Assembly: GCA_002393815.1 (NCBI GenBank)
Contig: DGUB01000059.1
Span: forward strand, 1-28,516
Source: Ruminococcus sp. UBA4321
GTDB lineage: Bacteria > Bacillota > Clostridia > Oscillospirales > Ruminococcaceae
Direction: 5' to 3'
DNA: 28,516 bases
Position 1 is the stretch's first letter. Every line of letters begins with the position of its first letter. The position numbers were made by a program, and so were the translations under genes. Of this stretch, positions 16,601 to 24,767 are shown piece after piece. The notes beneath the pieces were generated by a model. The model saw only the letters and a program-made list of their open reading frames with translations. It ran no database searches and was not told where the DNA came from.

Positions 16601-17515
16601 ATGGCAAATGAAAAAAAGCAAATCAAGATGCCCTATGAAAAGCGAAAAGCCATGTACGGCTATGGATTTATCGGGCTGTGGATGATTGGCACACTGATAT
16701 GGTTTCTGTATCCGCTGGCGAATTCCCTGATGTATTCGTTCATGGATGTACGTCCGGAAAAAGGCGGTATGCAGGGAAAATGGGTTGGACTTGACAATTA
16801 TATCTATGTCTTCACAGGCGATGCGAACTACAGCAAATATCTGGTGAGCGTACTGGTGGAAACCCTCTGGAAAACGCCGCTGATTATTATCTTCTCGCTG
16901 TTTATCGCGGTCATTCTGAACCAGAAATTCAAGGGCAGAGCCTTTGCAAGAGCAGTATTCTTTCTGCCGGTTATCATTGCAACAGGACCTGTTTACAGCA
17001 TTATCAACGGTAATATTTCGAGCAGCGGTGCAAGCAGTGCCGGACAGTTCTCGACAATGTTCTCGACTGACCTGATGGGAGAACTGTTCCAGTTTATCGG
17101 CTTGTACGGCATCAATGAAAACATTCAGAAGATGGTAGAAGCCGTATCGAATAATATTTTCGGAATCGTGTGGAATGCGGGCATTCAGATTTTGATATTC
17201 TTAGCGGCATTGCAGAACATTCCGGTTTCCGCGAAGGAAGCGGCACAGATGGAAGGTGCAACAGCATGGGAATATTTCTGGAAGATAACGCTTCCCTATG
17301 TCAGCCCGATGATTCTGGCGTGTCTGATATTTACGGTTATTGACAGTTTCACATCTCCCGATAATGCAGTTATGGGACGAGTACTCGACATGCAGAAAGA
17401 CTGGCAGTACGGCTATGCGGCGGCAATGGCGTGGGTATATTTCATCATTGTGCTGGCAGCAGTCGGATTGATTACCGTAATTCTGAATCATTTCATTTAT
17501 TACGAAGTAGATTAA
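16601..17515 (+). CDS. Sugar ABC transporter permease, MalF-type (pair 2)
   Basis: 304 residues from ATG 16601; AGGAG at 16583 is 13 bases away, and an upstream GTG at 16589 is too close to it. There are six membrane segments. The EAA loop is EAAQMEGATAWEYFWKITLP (about 213-232). An outward loop near residues 130-180 is polar and Ser-rich (NISSSGASSAGQ). It differs markedly from the pair 1 MalF-type subunit, so it is not a recent duplicate. It follows the DUF5696-like gene by 8 bp. Confidence 0.9.
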   Translation: MANEKKQIKMPYEKRKAMYGYGFIGLWMIGTLIWFLYPLANSLMYSFMDVRPEKGGMQGKWVGLDNYIYVFTGDANYSKYLVSVLVETLWKTPLIIIFSLFIAVILNQKFKGRAFARAVFFLPVIIATGPVYSIINGNISSSGASSAGQFSTMFSTDLMGELFQFIGLYGINENIQKMVEAVSNNIFGIVWNAGIQILIFLAALQNIPVSAKEAAQMEGATAWEYFWKITLPYVSPMILACLIFTVIDSFTSPDNAVMGRVLDMQKDWQYGYAAAMAWVYFIIVLAAVGLITVILNHFIYYEVD

Positions 17516-17530
17516 AGGAGGGACTGGAAT

Positions 17531-18559
17531 TTGGCTATTTTCAAGAAAAAAGAAGAACCCGTCAAAGAGGGGGAACACATTGTCGGAAACGGTCTCTCCA
17601 AAAAGCAGATACGCGAGATTCATATGAGAAATATGAATAAAGAAGAAATTGCCTATCTCAAGCGCAAAGAGGCAATGGATAAAGTATGGCCCATTGCAAG
17701 ATTTTTCATTCTGTTCGGATTATGCTTTATCATTCTTTATCCGTTAATCTACATGATTAGCTGTGCATTCCGCGCACAGGAAGACATGAGCGACCCGACC
17801 GTCATGTGGATTCCGCGGCATCTGACGCTGAAAATCATCAAGCAGACCATGAACGCTATGAATTTCTGGCATACACTGGGAACAACGCTGTTTCTGAACA
17901 TCGGCTGTTCACTGGTGCAGGTTGTCACCTGTGCGGTGACGGGCTATGGATTCGCAAGATTCAAATTCAAGGGCAAGAATTTATTATTCGGCATTGTCCT
18001 GATGATGATTCTCGTACCGAACCAGATTATTGCGATTCCGCAGTATATGGAATTCAGATATTTTCTGTTCGGCGCGTTCAATCTGATTGATACGCCGTTT
18101 ACGATGTATCTGCCCGCACTGATGGCGAACGGCATCCGCGCCGGACTGATGATATTTATTTTCCGTCAGTTTTTCAAGGGACTCCCGAAAGAACTGGAAG
18201 ATGCTGCCTATCTGGACGGCTGCGGACCCTTCCGGACATTTATTCAGGTTATGGTGCCGAATGCCGCTTCCTCGTTCCTGACCGTATTCCTGTTTTCGGT
18301 AGTCTGGTACTGGAATGACTATTATGTCAGCTCGACATTCTTCACGAACAACTCGACAATCGCTCTAATGCTGAAAAATCTGAATACGCTGCTGTCTCTG
18401 GAATTATTCAACAGTGCAACAGTAGAAGTTTCACCCCGTGAACAGATTATCTGGATGGAAGCCGGCTGTCTGCTGTCCGTGACACCGCTTCTTGTGATGT
18501 ATACGTTTCTGCAAAAATACTTTACCGAAGGTATCGAACGTTCCGGTCTGGTAGGCTGA
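17531..18559 (+). CDS. Carbohydrate ABC transporter permease, MalG-type (pair 2)
   Basis: 342 residues from TTG 17531, placed by AAAGGAGGG. A long charged cytoplasmic N-terminus of about 55 residues precedes six membrane segments. The EAA loop is LEDAAYLDGCGPFRTFIQVM (about 222-241). It is the last gene of the operon, followed within 8 bp by a terminator. It pairs with the preceding MalF-type subunit. Confidence 0.9.
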   Translation: MAIFKKKEEPVKEGEHIVGNGLSKKQIREIHMRNMNKEEIAYLKRKEAMDKVWPIARFFILFGLCFIILYPLIYMISCAFRAQEDMSDPTVMWIPRHLTLKIIKQTMNAMNFWHTLGTTLFLNIGCSLVQVVTCAVTGYGFARFKFKGKNLLFGIVLMMILVPNQIIAIPQYMEFRYFLFGAFNLIDTPFTMYLPALMANGIRAGLMIFIFRQFFKGLPKELEDAAYLDGCGPFRTFIQVMVPNAASSFLTVFLFSVVWYWNDYYVSSTFFTNNSTIALMLKNLNTLLSLELFNSATVEVSPREQIIWMEAGCLLSVTPLLVMYTFLQKYFTEGIERSGLVG

Positions 18560-18566
18560 ACCTATG

Positions 18567-18605
18567 ACAGCACACTGTTTTTCCGACTGTGTGCTGTTTT
18601 TCTTT
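18567..18605 (+). terminator. Terminator of the transport operon
   Basis: ACAGCACAC (18567-18575) pairs perfectly with GTGTGCTGT (18589-18597), followed by a T-run. Confidence 0.88.
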
Positions 18606-18617
18606 GGAGGTGACAAC

Positions 18618-19970
18618 ATGTATTTGCCGGATTTGAAACAGGATTTTCGGAAATATGTTTTTCTGAACATGATAGGTTCGTTCGGGATTTCGCTGTATAT
18701 CTTAGCGGATACGTTCTTTATCGCGAAGGGTCTGGGAACGGAAGGGCTTGCCGCGCTGAACCTTGCTCTGCCGGTGTTTAATTTTCTGAACGGATTCGGA
18801 CTGATGTTCGGCATCGGTGGTGCGACGAAATTTTCAATTTTTTATTGTCATACAGACCGGATAGAGACTGACCGGATTTTTACCAATACGATTCTGGGGA
18901 TGCTGAACATCGCGCTGATTTTTGAAATTCTGGGAATATTTTTCTCGAAGCAGATAACAGTTCTGCTCGGTGCAGATGAACATGTTTTCGAGCTGACGCA
19001 CGAATATTTAAGGATGATATTATTATTTTCCCCGGCGTTTCTGCTGAATCAGGTCATGATATGCTTTGTCCGGAATGACAGTGCGCCGAAGCTTGCCACA
19101 GCGGCAATGCTTGTGAGCAGTGCTGTCAATGTGATTCTGGACTGTGATTTTATTTTTATCCGGCAGATGGGCATGAAAGGCGCGGCACTGGCGACATGTT
19201 TATCGCCGCTGTTCAGCATTGCCGTGATGAGCCTGCATATCGCAAGCGGCTGGAATGCGTTTCAGTTCCGGTTTCAGAAGCCGTCTTTCCGGATGATTCG
19301 GGAAATTGTTTCGCTTGGATTTTCCTCATTTGTGACCGAACTCGCTGCCGGAATCGTGATGATAGTATTTAATATACTGATTCTGAAACTGGAAGGCAAT
19401 ACCGGGGTTGCGGCTTACGGCATTGTGGCGAATATCGCGATTGTAATCGTTTCGCTGTACACGGGGATTTCTTACGGAATTCAGCCATTGATGAGCCGGG
19501 AACACGGCGCACATGATAAAAAAGCTCTGAAATATCTGCTGACGGAATCCCTGAAATTATCCGGTGTGCTTTCAGTAGTGATTTATATTTCTGTTTTTTT
19601 CACATCGTCAGGCATTGCCGGAATTTTCAACAGTGAAAAAAATCCGGAACTTCAGCAGATGGCAGAAGACGGACTCTGGCTGTATTTCACGGCGATACCG
19701 TTTATGGGAATGAATATTATCAATACGGTATTTTTCACATCACTGGAAAAGCCGAAGCCTGCACAGCTGCTTTCCATGCTCCGGGGGATAATTCTGGTAT
19801 TGCCGATTGCAGTGATATTCTCGAATTTATGGGATATTACCGGCATATGGCTGACCGTTCCGGCGGCGGAATTCCTCACCTGTATCACGGGAATCGTGAT
19901 TTATCTGATAAAAATCAGACCTGAAATCATTGAAAAACCGAAAGACCCTTTTGAAGCTTATTATGATTAA
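18618..19970 (+). CDS. MATE-family multidrug/cation efflux transporter
   Basis: 450 residues from ATG 18618 (GGAGGTGA 6-7 bases upstream); the longer frame would begin inside the preceding terminator. There are about twelve hydrophobic segments in two halves. Family-like features include IGSFGISLYILADTFFIAKGLG near the N-terminus (as in MATE motifs after helix 1), LRMILLFSPAFLLNQVMICF, and the second-half VAAYGIVANIAIV. MATE proteins export drugs or metabolites using Na+ or H+ gradients; the substrate is unknown. It has its own terminator. No clear promoter was seen in the 14 bp after the operon terminator. Confidence 0.88.
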   Translation: MYLPDLKQDFRKYVFLNMIGSFGISLYILADTFFIAKGLGTEGLAALNLALPVFNFLNGFGLMFGIGGATKFSIFYCHTDRIETDRIFTNTILGMLNIALIFEILGIFFSKQITVLLGADEHVFELTHEYLRMILLFSPAFLLNQVMICFVRNDSAPKLATAAMLVSSAVNVILDCDFIFIRQMGMKGAALATCLSPLFSIAVMSLHIASGWNAFQFRFQKPSFRMIREIVSLGFSSFVTELAAGIVMIVFNILILKLEGNTGVAAYGIVANIAIVIVSLYTGISYGIQPLMSREHGAHDKKALKYLLTESLKLSGVLSVVIYISVFFTSSGIAGIFNSEKNPELQQMAEDGLWLYFTAIPFMGMNIINTVFFTSLEKPKPAQLLSMLRGIILVLPIAVIFSNLWDITGIWLTVPAAEFLTCITGIVIYLIKIRPEIIEKPKDPFEAYYD

Positions 19971-19979
19971 ATTTCTGAA

Positions 19980-20010
19980 AACTCTCTGATGTTACTGTCA
20001 GGGAGTTTTT
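19980..20010 (+). terminator. Terminator after the MATE gene
   Basis: AACTCTCTGA (19980-19989) pairs with TCAGGGAGTT (19998-20007), with one G-T pair, followed by T5. Confidence 0.8.
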
Positions 20011-20039
20011 GTTCACAGAATGTTTACAAATTTCTCCGG

Positions 20040-20057
20040 CGGAATCTGCACATTCCG
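20040..20057 (+). promoter_or_regulatory. Inverted repeat upstream of the ECF sigma gene
   Basis: CGGAAT (20040-20045), six bases, ATTCCG (20052-20057), about 40 bp before the start codon. It may be an operator or leader hairpin. I could not find a clear sigma-A or ECF-type promoter in 20010-20098. Confidence 0.3.
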
Positions 20058-20098
20058 GCTTGCTGAAACGTCATCTAAACAGAAGGGAGGGCGCGCCC

Positions 20099-20524
20099 AT
20101 GAAAATCGAAACAGAATATAACCGGATTTTTCATTACTGTCTGTACTGGCTGCATCATAAAGAAGATGCCGAAGATGTCACACAGGAAACTTTTTTAAGA
20201 TATTTACAGCATCCGGAATATGAAAGCCATGCCCGGCAGTATCTCTATAAGATTGCAAGAAATCTCTGTATTGACAAGTTAAGAAAAATTCCGCCGGATT
20301 CGTTTGATGAAGAACATGTTTTGACACAGACACTCGGCACACCGGAGCGCGTTGCCCTGAAAATGGCAATGGATGCGCTTCCGGATGAGGACAGGGAAAT
20401 TATCATTTTAAGATATGTCAACGGCGAAAAGATTTCCCTGATTGCCGGAATGTTCGGTGTATCGCGGTTTGTGATGAGCAAGCGAATCAGGCGGATTACA
20501 CAGGCACTCAAAGAAAAGCTCTGA
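20099..20524 (+). CDS. ECF (extracytoplasmic function) sigma factor
   Basis: 141 residues from ATG 20099 after AGAAGGGAGG. It is short, as in small ECF factors: region 2 contains the typical HHKEDAEDVTQETFLRYL, followed by YLYKIARNLCIDKLRK. Region 4 is LPDEDREIIILRYVNGEKIS with a helix-turn-helix FGVSRFVMSKRIRRI at the C-terminus. It would redirect RNA polymerase in response to an envelope signal. The next gene, 14 bp on, encodes a single-pass membrane protein and is the likely anti-sigma factor. Confidence 0.92.
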   Translation: MKIETEYNRIFHYCLYWLHHKEDAEDVTQETFLRYLQHPEYESHARQYLYKIARNLCIDKLRKIPPDSFDEEHVLTQTLGTPERVALKMAMDALPDEDREIIILRYVNGEKISLIAGMFGVSRFVMSKRIRRITQALKEKL

Positions 20525-20538
20525 AAGGAGAATCTGCT

Positions 20539-21711
20539 ATGAACAGAAAATTAAGAAAAGCTCTCAAAGAAATTTATGCTTCGGAAAAACCTTCGGAATA
20601 TCCGGATTTTCTGAAAGAAATTCAGAAAGAACGGAATCAGAAACAATTCCGTTTTGCCGCACCGGTGACGGCGGTTTTTCTTGTAGGATTTATCAGTTTT
20701 TACGGTTACAGCAATTTGCTGGAAGCAAGAAATCATACCACAGAACCGCTGGAAGCTGTCAAAGAAGAAACACAAAAACATCCTCTTTCAGCTGTTACTG
20801 CCGAAAACAGTACTGCACAGGCGGAAACTGTTCCGGAAAGTCTGTCAGCTGTAGAAATTTCCACAACGCAGACAACAGCTCCGGCAGAAACCATGTATAC
20901 AACGACCTTGACGGAAACGTTTCCGGAAACCTCGGTTACAGAAACTCATCTGCTGATACAGACAGGCACAGAAACCGTTCCGGAAACTTCGGTCACACAG
21001 ATTCATCTGCCGAATCAGACGGTTACAGAAACACCCCTGGAATCCGTCACAGAAGAAACAAATACCATTCCGCCGGAAACTACTGCTGAGGAAACAAATA
21101 CAGAGGCAAAACCGTCAGAAAATATCGCAGGTGTTTATTCTTCCAAATCTGGTATCATTACATTGAATTCCGATGGTACAGGTACGATTTCTTTTCAGGA
21201 CACTGTATTTATCAGGTGGAATGACAAGAAATTAATTGGTGAAGATTTCGCCTATCCCTACACAATCAGCGGCGATACCATCACGGTTGATGTGGATGGT
21301 ATGGAACGTTCATTCACGAAAGGCGGAGAAACGCCGTACAGTGATGTTCAGAATCCAATCATGAATTTTGTCGGCACATACCAGAGCGGCAGAGCTGTCA
21401 TGCGTGTGAAGGCATCAGGAAATAACAGTGCAGAAATCACCATTTCCTGGGCAGGCAGTGCAGCAAGTGAAGCGGTCTGGACGATGTCCGGAGAGTGCAT
21501 TGTGAATGAGGACAGTATTCTTGTTTCCTATCAGGATTCCACTTGCAGAGTCGTAGAATACAATTCTGACGGCACAGTCGCATCCGATGCAACAGAATAC
21601 ATTGACGGCTCCGGCACACTCACATTCAGCGGAAATACGGTGAAATGGGATGATGATACCGAAAACGCGGATGATGTAATGCTGTTTGAGTATATTCCCA
21701 TTGTTGAATAA
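20539..21711 (+). CDS. Probable membrane anti-sigma factor / surface sensor paired with the ECF sigma
   Basis: 390 residues, ATG 20539 after AAAGGAG. Residues 1-38 are a charged cytoplasmic part, short for an anti-sigma domain. One membrane segment spans about 39-57. A Thr/Glu/Pro-rich stalk of about 130 residues contains a near-exact 19-residue tandem repeat, TETFPETSVTETHLLIQTG then TETVPETSVTQIHLPNQTV. The outer part has two beta-rich domains: one with GVYSSKSGIITLNSDGTG, the other with FVGTYQSGRAVMRVKASG and ITISWAGSAASEAVWTMSG, a repeat style I associate with surface proteins of gut Firmicutes. The anti-sigma role rests on gene order and topology, not on a recognised domain. Confidence 0.65.
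   Translation: MNRKLRKALKEIYASEKPSEYPDFLKEIQKERNQKQFRFAAPVTAVFLVGFISFYGYSNLLEARNHTTEPLEAVKEETQKHPLSAVTAENSTAQAETVPESLSAVEISTTQTTAPAETMYTTTLTETFPETSVTETHLLIQTGTETVPETSVTQIHLPNQTVTETPLESVTEETNTIPPETTAEETNTEAKPSENIAGVYSSKSGIITLNSDGTGTISFQDTVFIRWNDKKLIGEDFAYPYTISGDTITVDVDGMERSFTKGGETPYSDVQNPIMNFVGTYQSGRAVMRVKASGNNSAEITISWAGSAASEAVWTMSGECIVNEDSILVSYQDSTCRVVEYNSDGTVASDATEYIDGSGTLTFSGNTVKWDDDTENADDVMLFEYIPIVE
20911..21024 (+). repeat. 57-bp tandem repeat in the stalk of the anti-sigma candidate
   Basis: Two imperfect 57-bp units, 20911-20967 and 20968-21024, encode the two 19-residue TET.PETSVT repeats. A partial third unit follows (TETPLESVT). Such units can expand or contract in length. Confidence 0.7.
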
Positions 21712-21769
21712 AAATTTATCTGAAAATTTCAAGTTTTCAAGATGGCACGCAGACAGGTCGGATGGCTGG

Positions 21770-21833
21770 ATAGTATATTCAGTTGAAATACTTGACAAAA
21801 TTCTGAAAATTTCGTATAATAGTAATATACTAT
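21770..21833 (+). promoter_or_regulatory. sod promoter with operator-like inverted repeats
   Basis: The promoter is TTGACA (21792-21797), 17 bp, TATAAT (21815-21820). A perfect palindrome, ATAGTA-ATA-TACTAT (21819-21833), overlaps the -10 end and predicted start site. Its right 9 bases, ATATACTAT (21825-21833), are mirrored by ATAGTATAT upstream of the -35 box (21770-21778). This suggests repression or DNA looping by a dimeric regulator, perhaps oxygen- or metal-sensing. Confidence 0.65.
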
Positions 21834-21853
21834 TTTTCAGGAGGTCATCTTCT

Positions 21854-22471
21854 ATGTTTACACAAGTCAAGCTCCCCTATGCTTTTGATGCATTAGAACC
21901 CTATATTGATACACTTACTATGGAAACGCATTACGGAAAGCATCATGCAACTTATACGGCAAACTTCAACAAAGCCGCTGAAATGGCAGGCGTTCAGGAT
22001 AAAGATGTGATTGAAATTCTGTCGAATCTGGAGTGTGTCGCTGACCCGGCAGTCAGAACCGCACTGAGAAACAACGGCGGCGGATTCTATAATCATAACT
22101 TGTATTTTTCGCAGCTGTCTCCGAATCCGGCGAATCAGCCGACCGGAAAGCTTGCTGAAAAAATTGACAGTACCTTCGGCAGTTTCGACAATCTGAAAGC
22201 AGAGCTGACAAGACTTGCTTCAGGGCAGTTCGGCTCCGGATGGGCGTGGCTTTCCGCGAACAAGAACGGTGATTTGATGATTTCGGCATCTCCGAATCAG
22301 GATAATCCGATTTCTGAAAAAACGGGTTATATTCCGATTCTGGCAATTGATGTCTGGGAACACGCCTATTATCTGAAATACAAGAATCTCCGCGCCGATT
22401 ATCTCAAGAATCTGTTTAATGTTATCGACTGGAATATTGTTTCAGAAAATTATAATGCCATTGTAAAGTAA
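21854..22471 (+). CDS. sodA: Superoxide dismutase, Fe/Mn family (Mn-type features)
   Basis: 205 residues from ATG 21854 (CAGGAGG upstream); the longer frame runs through the promoter. The four metal ligands are visible: His26 (METHYGKHH), His81 (FYNHNLYF), and Asp166 and His170 (DVWEHAYY). Gly77 and Gln149 (ASPNQDNP) follow the Mn-type arrangement, in which the outer-sphere Gln comes from the C-terminal domain, so manganese or mixed metal use is inferred. It converts superoxide to peroxide and oxygen in the cytosol. NHNLYF has Phe where many members have Trp. It is monocistronic with its own promoter and terminator. Confidence 0.95.
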   Translation: MFTQVKLPYAFDALEPYIDTLTMETHYGKHHATYTANFNKAAEMAGVQDKDVIEILSNLECVADPAVRTALRNNGGGFYNHNLYFSQLSPNPANQPTGKLAEKIDSTFGSFDNLKAELTRLASGQFGSGWAWLSANKNGDLMISASPNQDNPISEKTGYIPILAIDVWEHAYYLKYKNLRADYLKNLFNVIDWNIVSENYNAIVK

Positions 22472-22482
22472 TCTGAAACAGC

Positions 22483-22524
22483 ATCCGCATTCCGTGAAAA
22501 TCCGGAATGCGGATATTATTTTTT
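22483..22524 (+). terminator. Terminator after sod
   Basis: ATCCGCATTCCG (22483-22494) pairs perfectly with CGGAATGCGGAT (22503-22514), followed by ATTATTTTTT. Confidence 0.85.
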
Positions 22525-22533
22525 CAAAAAGAC

Positions 22534-22562
22534 TTGCAGTCTCCGGTATTTTATGTTATAAT
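22534..22562 (+). promoter_or_regulatory. Sigma-A promoter of the GT-C-like membrane protein / kptA pair
   Basis: TTGCAG (22534-22539), 17 bp, TATAAT (22557-22562), 25 bp before the start codon. Confidence 0.7.
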
Positions 22563-22587
22563 AGCTTTTGAAGGGAGATTTTAACAT

Positions 22588-24294
22588 ATGACCGAAAAAC
22601 CAACGAAATTCGAGAGTTTTGTCCGGATTGTCATCCTTCTGTTTGCTGTCTTTCTGACGGGAGTGCTGACACTGGCAAGTCTTTTCTCAACTACCGGAAT
22701 GGAAATCATCAAGGAAGGGGAAGGCTCAAACACGATTGTCAATACTGTCAAAGAAGGAATTGAATCTGTCTGGTATTATCATGATAATATCTTTGCAAAT
22801 CTGGTATGGCTTGCTGTGGGATTTGCGGCATGTTTTTCCGTGATGCCGTTTCTGAAAAAATTATCGCTCCGGAAGGAGATGATATTTGTTTCGGTGTGGG
22901 TAATAATACTGGGTTCTGTCTGGGTAATGTCATCACAGCTGTGTCCTTCGGAAGATTCCGGCACAGTAGCCTCCGCCTCTATCCGCTCCGCGCGGAATGA
23001 TTTTGAATGGATGGAACTGCCGTACTTTTCTTATTTTCCGTATCAGATGGGATATATTTTCTTTGGAGAAATGATGATTCGGCTGCATAATCTGTTTCGG
23101 GAAACTACGAATCTTCTGTTTTTAGAGATTCTGAATGTCATATTTTTAGCAGTGACATATGCCGGCATTCTGGTATTAAGCAAAAAGCTGTTCAAGGATG
23201 AAAGAATTCATCATCTGACAGCAGTTCTGCTGTTATTCAGTATACAGCCGATAATTTTCAGCACATTTCTTTATGGAATCTATCCGGGCATGATGTTTGC
23301 GGTATGGGCAGTTGTTTTTGAAGTCTGTTATTTTGAGACGGAAAAAATCCGGTTTGTGCCGTTATCCGCAGTATGTATTGCACTTGCATATCTGATAAAG
23401 CCGAATTATCTGATTTGTCTGATTGCAATGATGATAATCGTCTTTGTGAAGGCAGTGGGCGCAGTAAAACAGCCGAAAAAACTGGCAGTTTGTCTGGCTT
23501 ATCTGATTCTAAGCTGTACGCTGTCGTTTTCGTTTCCGAATTATGTTGTATCTTTTTACGAATCGCGGAGCGGCATTGCACTGAAAGAATCAATACCGAT
23601 GACCTCATTCATTGCGATGGGTCTGAATGAAGCCGGAAACGCACCGGGATGGTACAGCTATGTCCCGACTATTACGAATTTTGAAAATCATGAGTTTCAT
23701 ACAAAAGAAGCCTCACAGGCATCTATAGAAGAAATTAAAAACCGGCTGAAATATTTTTCCGGAAACAAGCATTATCGTAATGAATTTTTTTATAAAAAGT
23801 TTGTTTCTCAATGGAATGAAACGAGTTATCAAAGTATCTGGAATAACAAAGTCAGAATGCAGTACAAGGAAAAGGGAAAAATTGCGCAATGGGTCTGCAA
23901 TGACGGCGAACAGAAGACAAAAGCCTGGATGGATATTTATACACAGCTGATTTTTGCGGGAGTTCTGCTGGGGAGCGTTTCCTGTTTCCGCCGTAAAGAC
24001 CTGATACAGGTGATATTTCCGCTGATTATTATCGGCGGAATGATGTATCATTTATTATCAGAGAGCAAGTCGCAGTATGCGATGCCGTATTATATTCTGA
24101 TGACAGGATTTGCGGCAGTCGGCATCTGCTGGCTGTATGACAGGCTTACACCGTATCTGAAAACAAAATTTCCGAAATTATGCCAAACAGAAAAGAGGAC
24201 GAAACATGGAAAAAAGCAAAGACCTGACGAAACTGAGCAAATTTCTGAGTTTGCTGCTCCGGCACAGTCCGCAGACAGTGGGAATAAAAATTGA
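22588..24294 (+). CDS. Polytopic membrane protein, GT-C-type glycosyltransferase candidate
   Basis: 568 residues, ATG 22588 after GAAGGGAG. It has about eleven hydrophobic segments. The large first outward loop includes SARNDFEWMELPYFSYFPYQ followed by MGYIFFGEMMIRL; this acidic loop and the YPYQ-G pattern resemble lipid-phosphate-sugar-dependent GT-C enzymes (family 39-like) of Firmicutes. A soluble outward segment lies at about 340-440. The C-terminus is a charged tail that overlaps the next gene by 89 bp. The donor and acceptor are unknown, and a non-enzymatic role cannot be excluded. Confidence 0.6.
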   Translation: MTEKPTKFESFVRIVILLFAVFLTGVLTLASLFSTTGMEIIKEGEGSNTIVNTVKEGIESVWYYHDNIFANLVWLAVGFAACFSVMPFLKKLSLRKEMIFVSVWVIILGSVWVMSSQLCPSEDSGTVASASIRSARNDFEWMELPYFSYFPYQMGYIFFGEMMIRLHNLFRETTNLLFLEILNVIFLAVTYAGILVLSKKLFKDERIHHLTAVLLLFSIQPIIFSTFLYGIYPGMMFAVWAVVFEVCYFETEKIRFVPLSAVCIALAYLIKPNYLICLIAMMIIVFVKAVGAVKQPKKLAVCLAYLILSCTLSFSFPNYVVSFYESRSGIALKESIPMTSFIAMGLNEAGNAPGWYSYVPTITNFENHEFHTKEASQASIEEIKNRLKYFSGNKHYRNEFFYKKFVSQWNETSYQSIWNNKVRMQYKEKGKIAQWVCNDGEQKTKAWMDIYTQLIFAGVLLGSVSCFRRKDLIQVIFPLIIIGGMMYHLLSESKSQYAMPYYILMTGFAAVGICWLYDRLTPYLKTKFPKLCQTEKRTKHGKKQRPDETEQISEFAAPAQSADSGNKN

Positions 24295-24760
24295 ATCTGA
24301 GGGCGGCTGGACAGATACAGAAATTCTGATTCAGAAAATCAACCAGAACGGGAAATATCATATTGACCGGAACATTCTGGAAGAAATTGTCCGTACAGAT
24401 GAAAAGCAGAGATACAGTTTCAATGCAGACGGAACGAAAATCCGGGCAAATCAGGGGCATTCGATTCCGGTGAATCTGGGGCTGACTCCGGCAGAACCGC
24501 CGGAACTTCTGTATCATGGTACAGCGGAACGCTTTCTGAATGCAATATCCGAACAGGGGTTTCTGCCGATGAGCAGGCAGTATGTACATCTTTCAGGAGA
24601 TGAAGAAACAGCATTGAAAGTCGGAAAGCGTCACGGCAAGCCGTATATTCTGAAAATCAAATCGGGAGAAATGCGCCGACAGGGATATTTGTTTTATTTA
24701 TCGGAAAATCATGTCTGGCTGACAGAACAGGTACCGCCGGAATTTCTGATATGGGAATGA
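24206..24760 (+). CDS. kptA: RNA 2'-phosphotransferase (Tpt1/KptA family)
   Basis: 184 residues from ATG 24206 (AGAGGA upstream), overlapping the preceding gene by 89 bp. Family motifs are present in order: LSKFLSLLLRHSP with Arg19-His20, GGWTD, KIRANQGHSIPV with Arg80, YHGT, and a C-terminal GYLFYLSENHVWLTEQVPP. KptA removes an internal RNA 2'-phosphate using NAD+, giving ADP-ribose 1'',2''-cyclic phosphate. In eukaryotes this completes tRNA splicing; the bacterial substrate is not settled. Length and motifs suggest an intact enzyme. Confidence 0.93.
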   Translation: MEKSKDLTKLSKFLSLLLRHSPQTVGIKIESEGGWTDTEILIQKINQNGKYHIDRNILEEIVRTDEKQRYSFNADGTKIRANQGHSIPVNLGLTPAEPPELLYHGTAERFLNAISEQGFLPMSRQYVHLSGDEETALKVGKRHGKPYILKIKSGEMRRQGYLFYLSENHVWLTEQVPPEFLIWE

Positions 24761-24767
24761 GGGGATT

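Noticed and set aside
20010-20098. Autoregulated ECF promoter upstream of the sigma factor
   Set aside because: TGAAAC and CGTC occur but are adjacent rather than separated by about 16 bp, so they do not form a credible ECF promoter.
24146-24589. 147-codon minus-strand open frame across the membrane gene/kptA overlap
   Set aside because: Both plus-strand genes have recognised or plausible products; no ribosome binding site on the minus strand.
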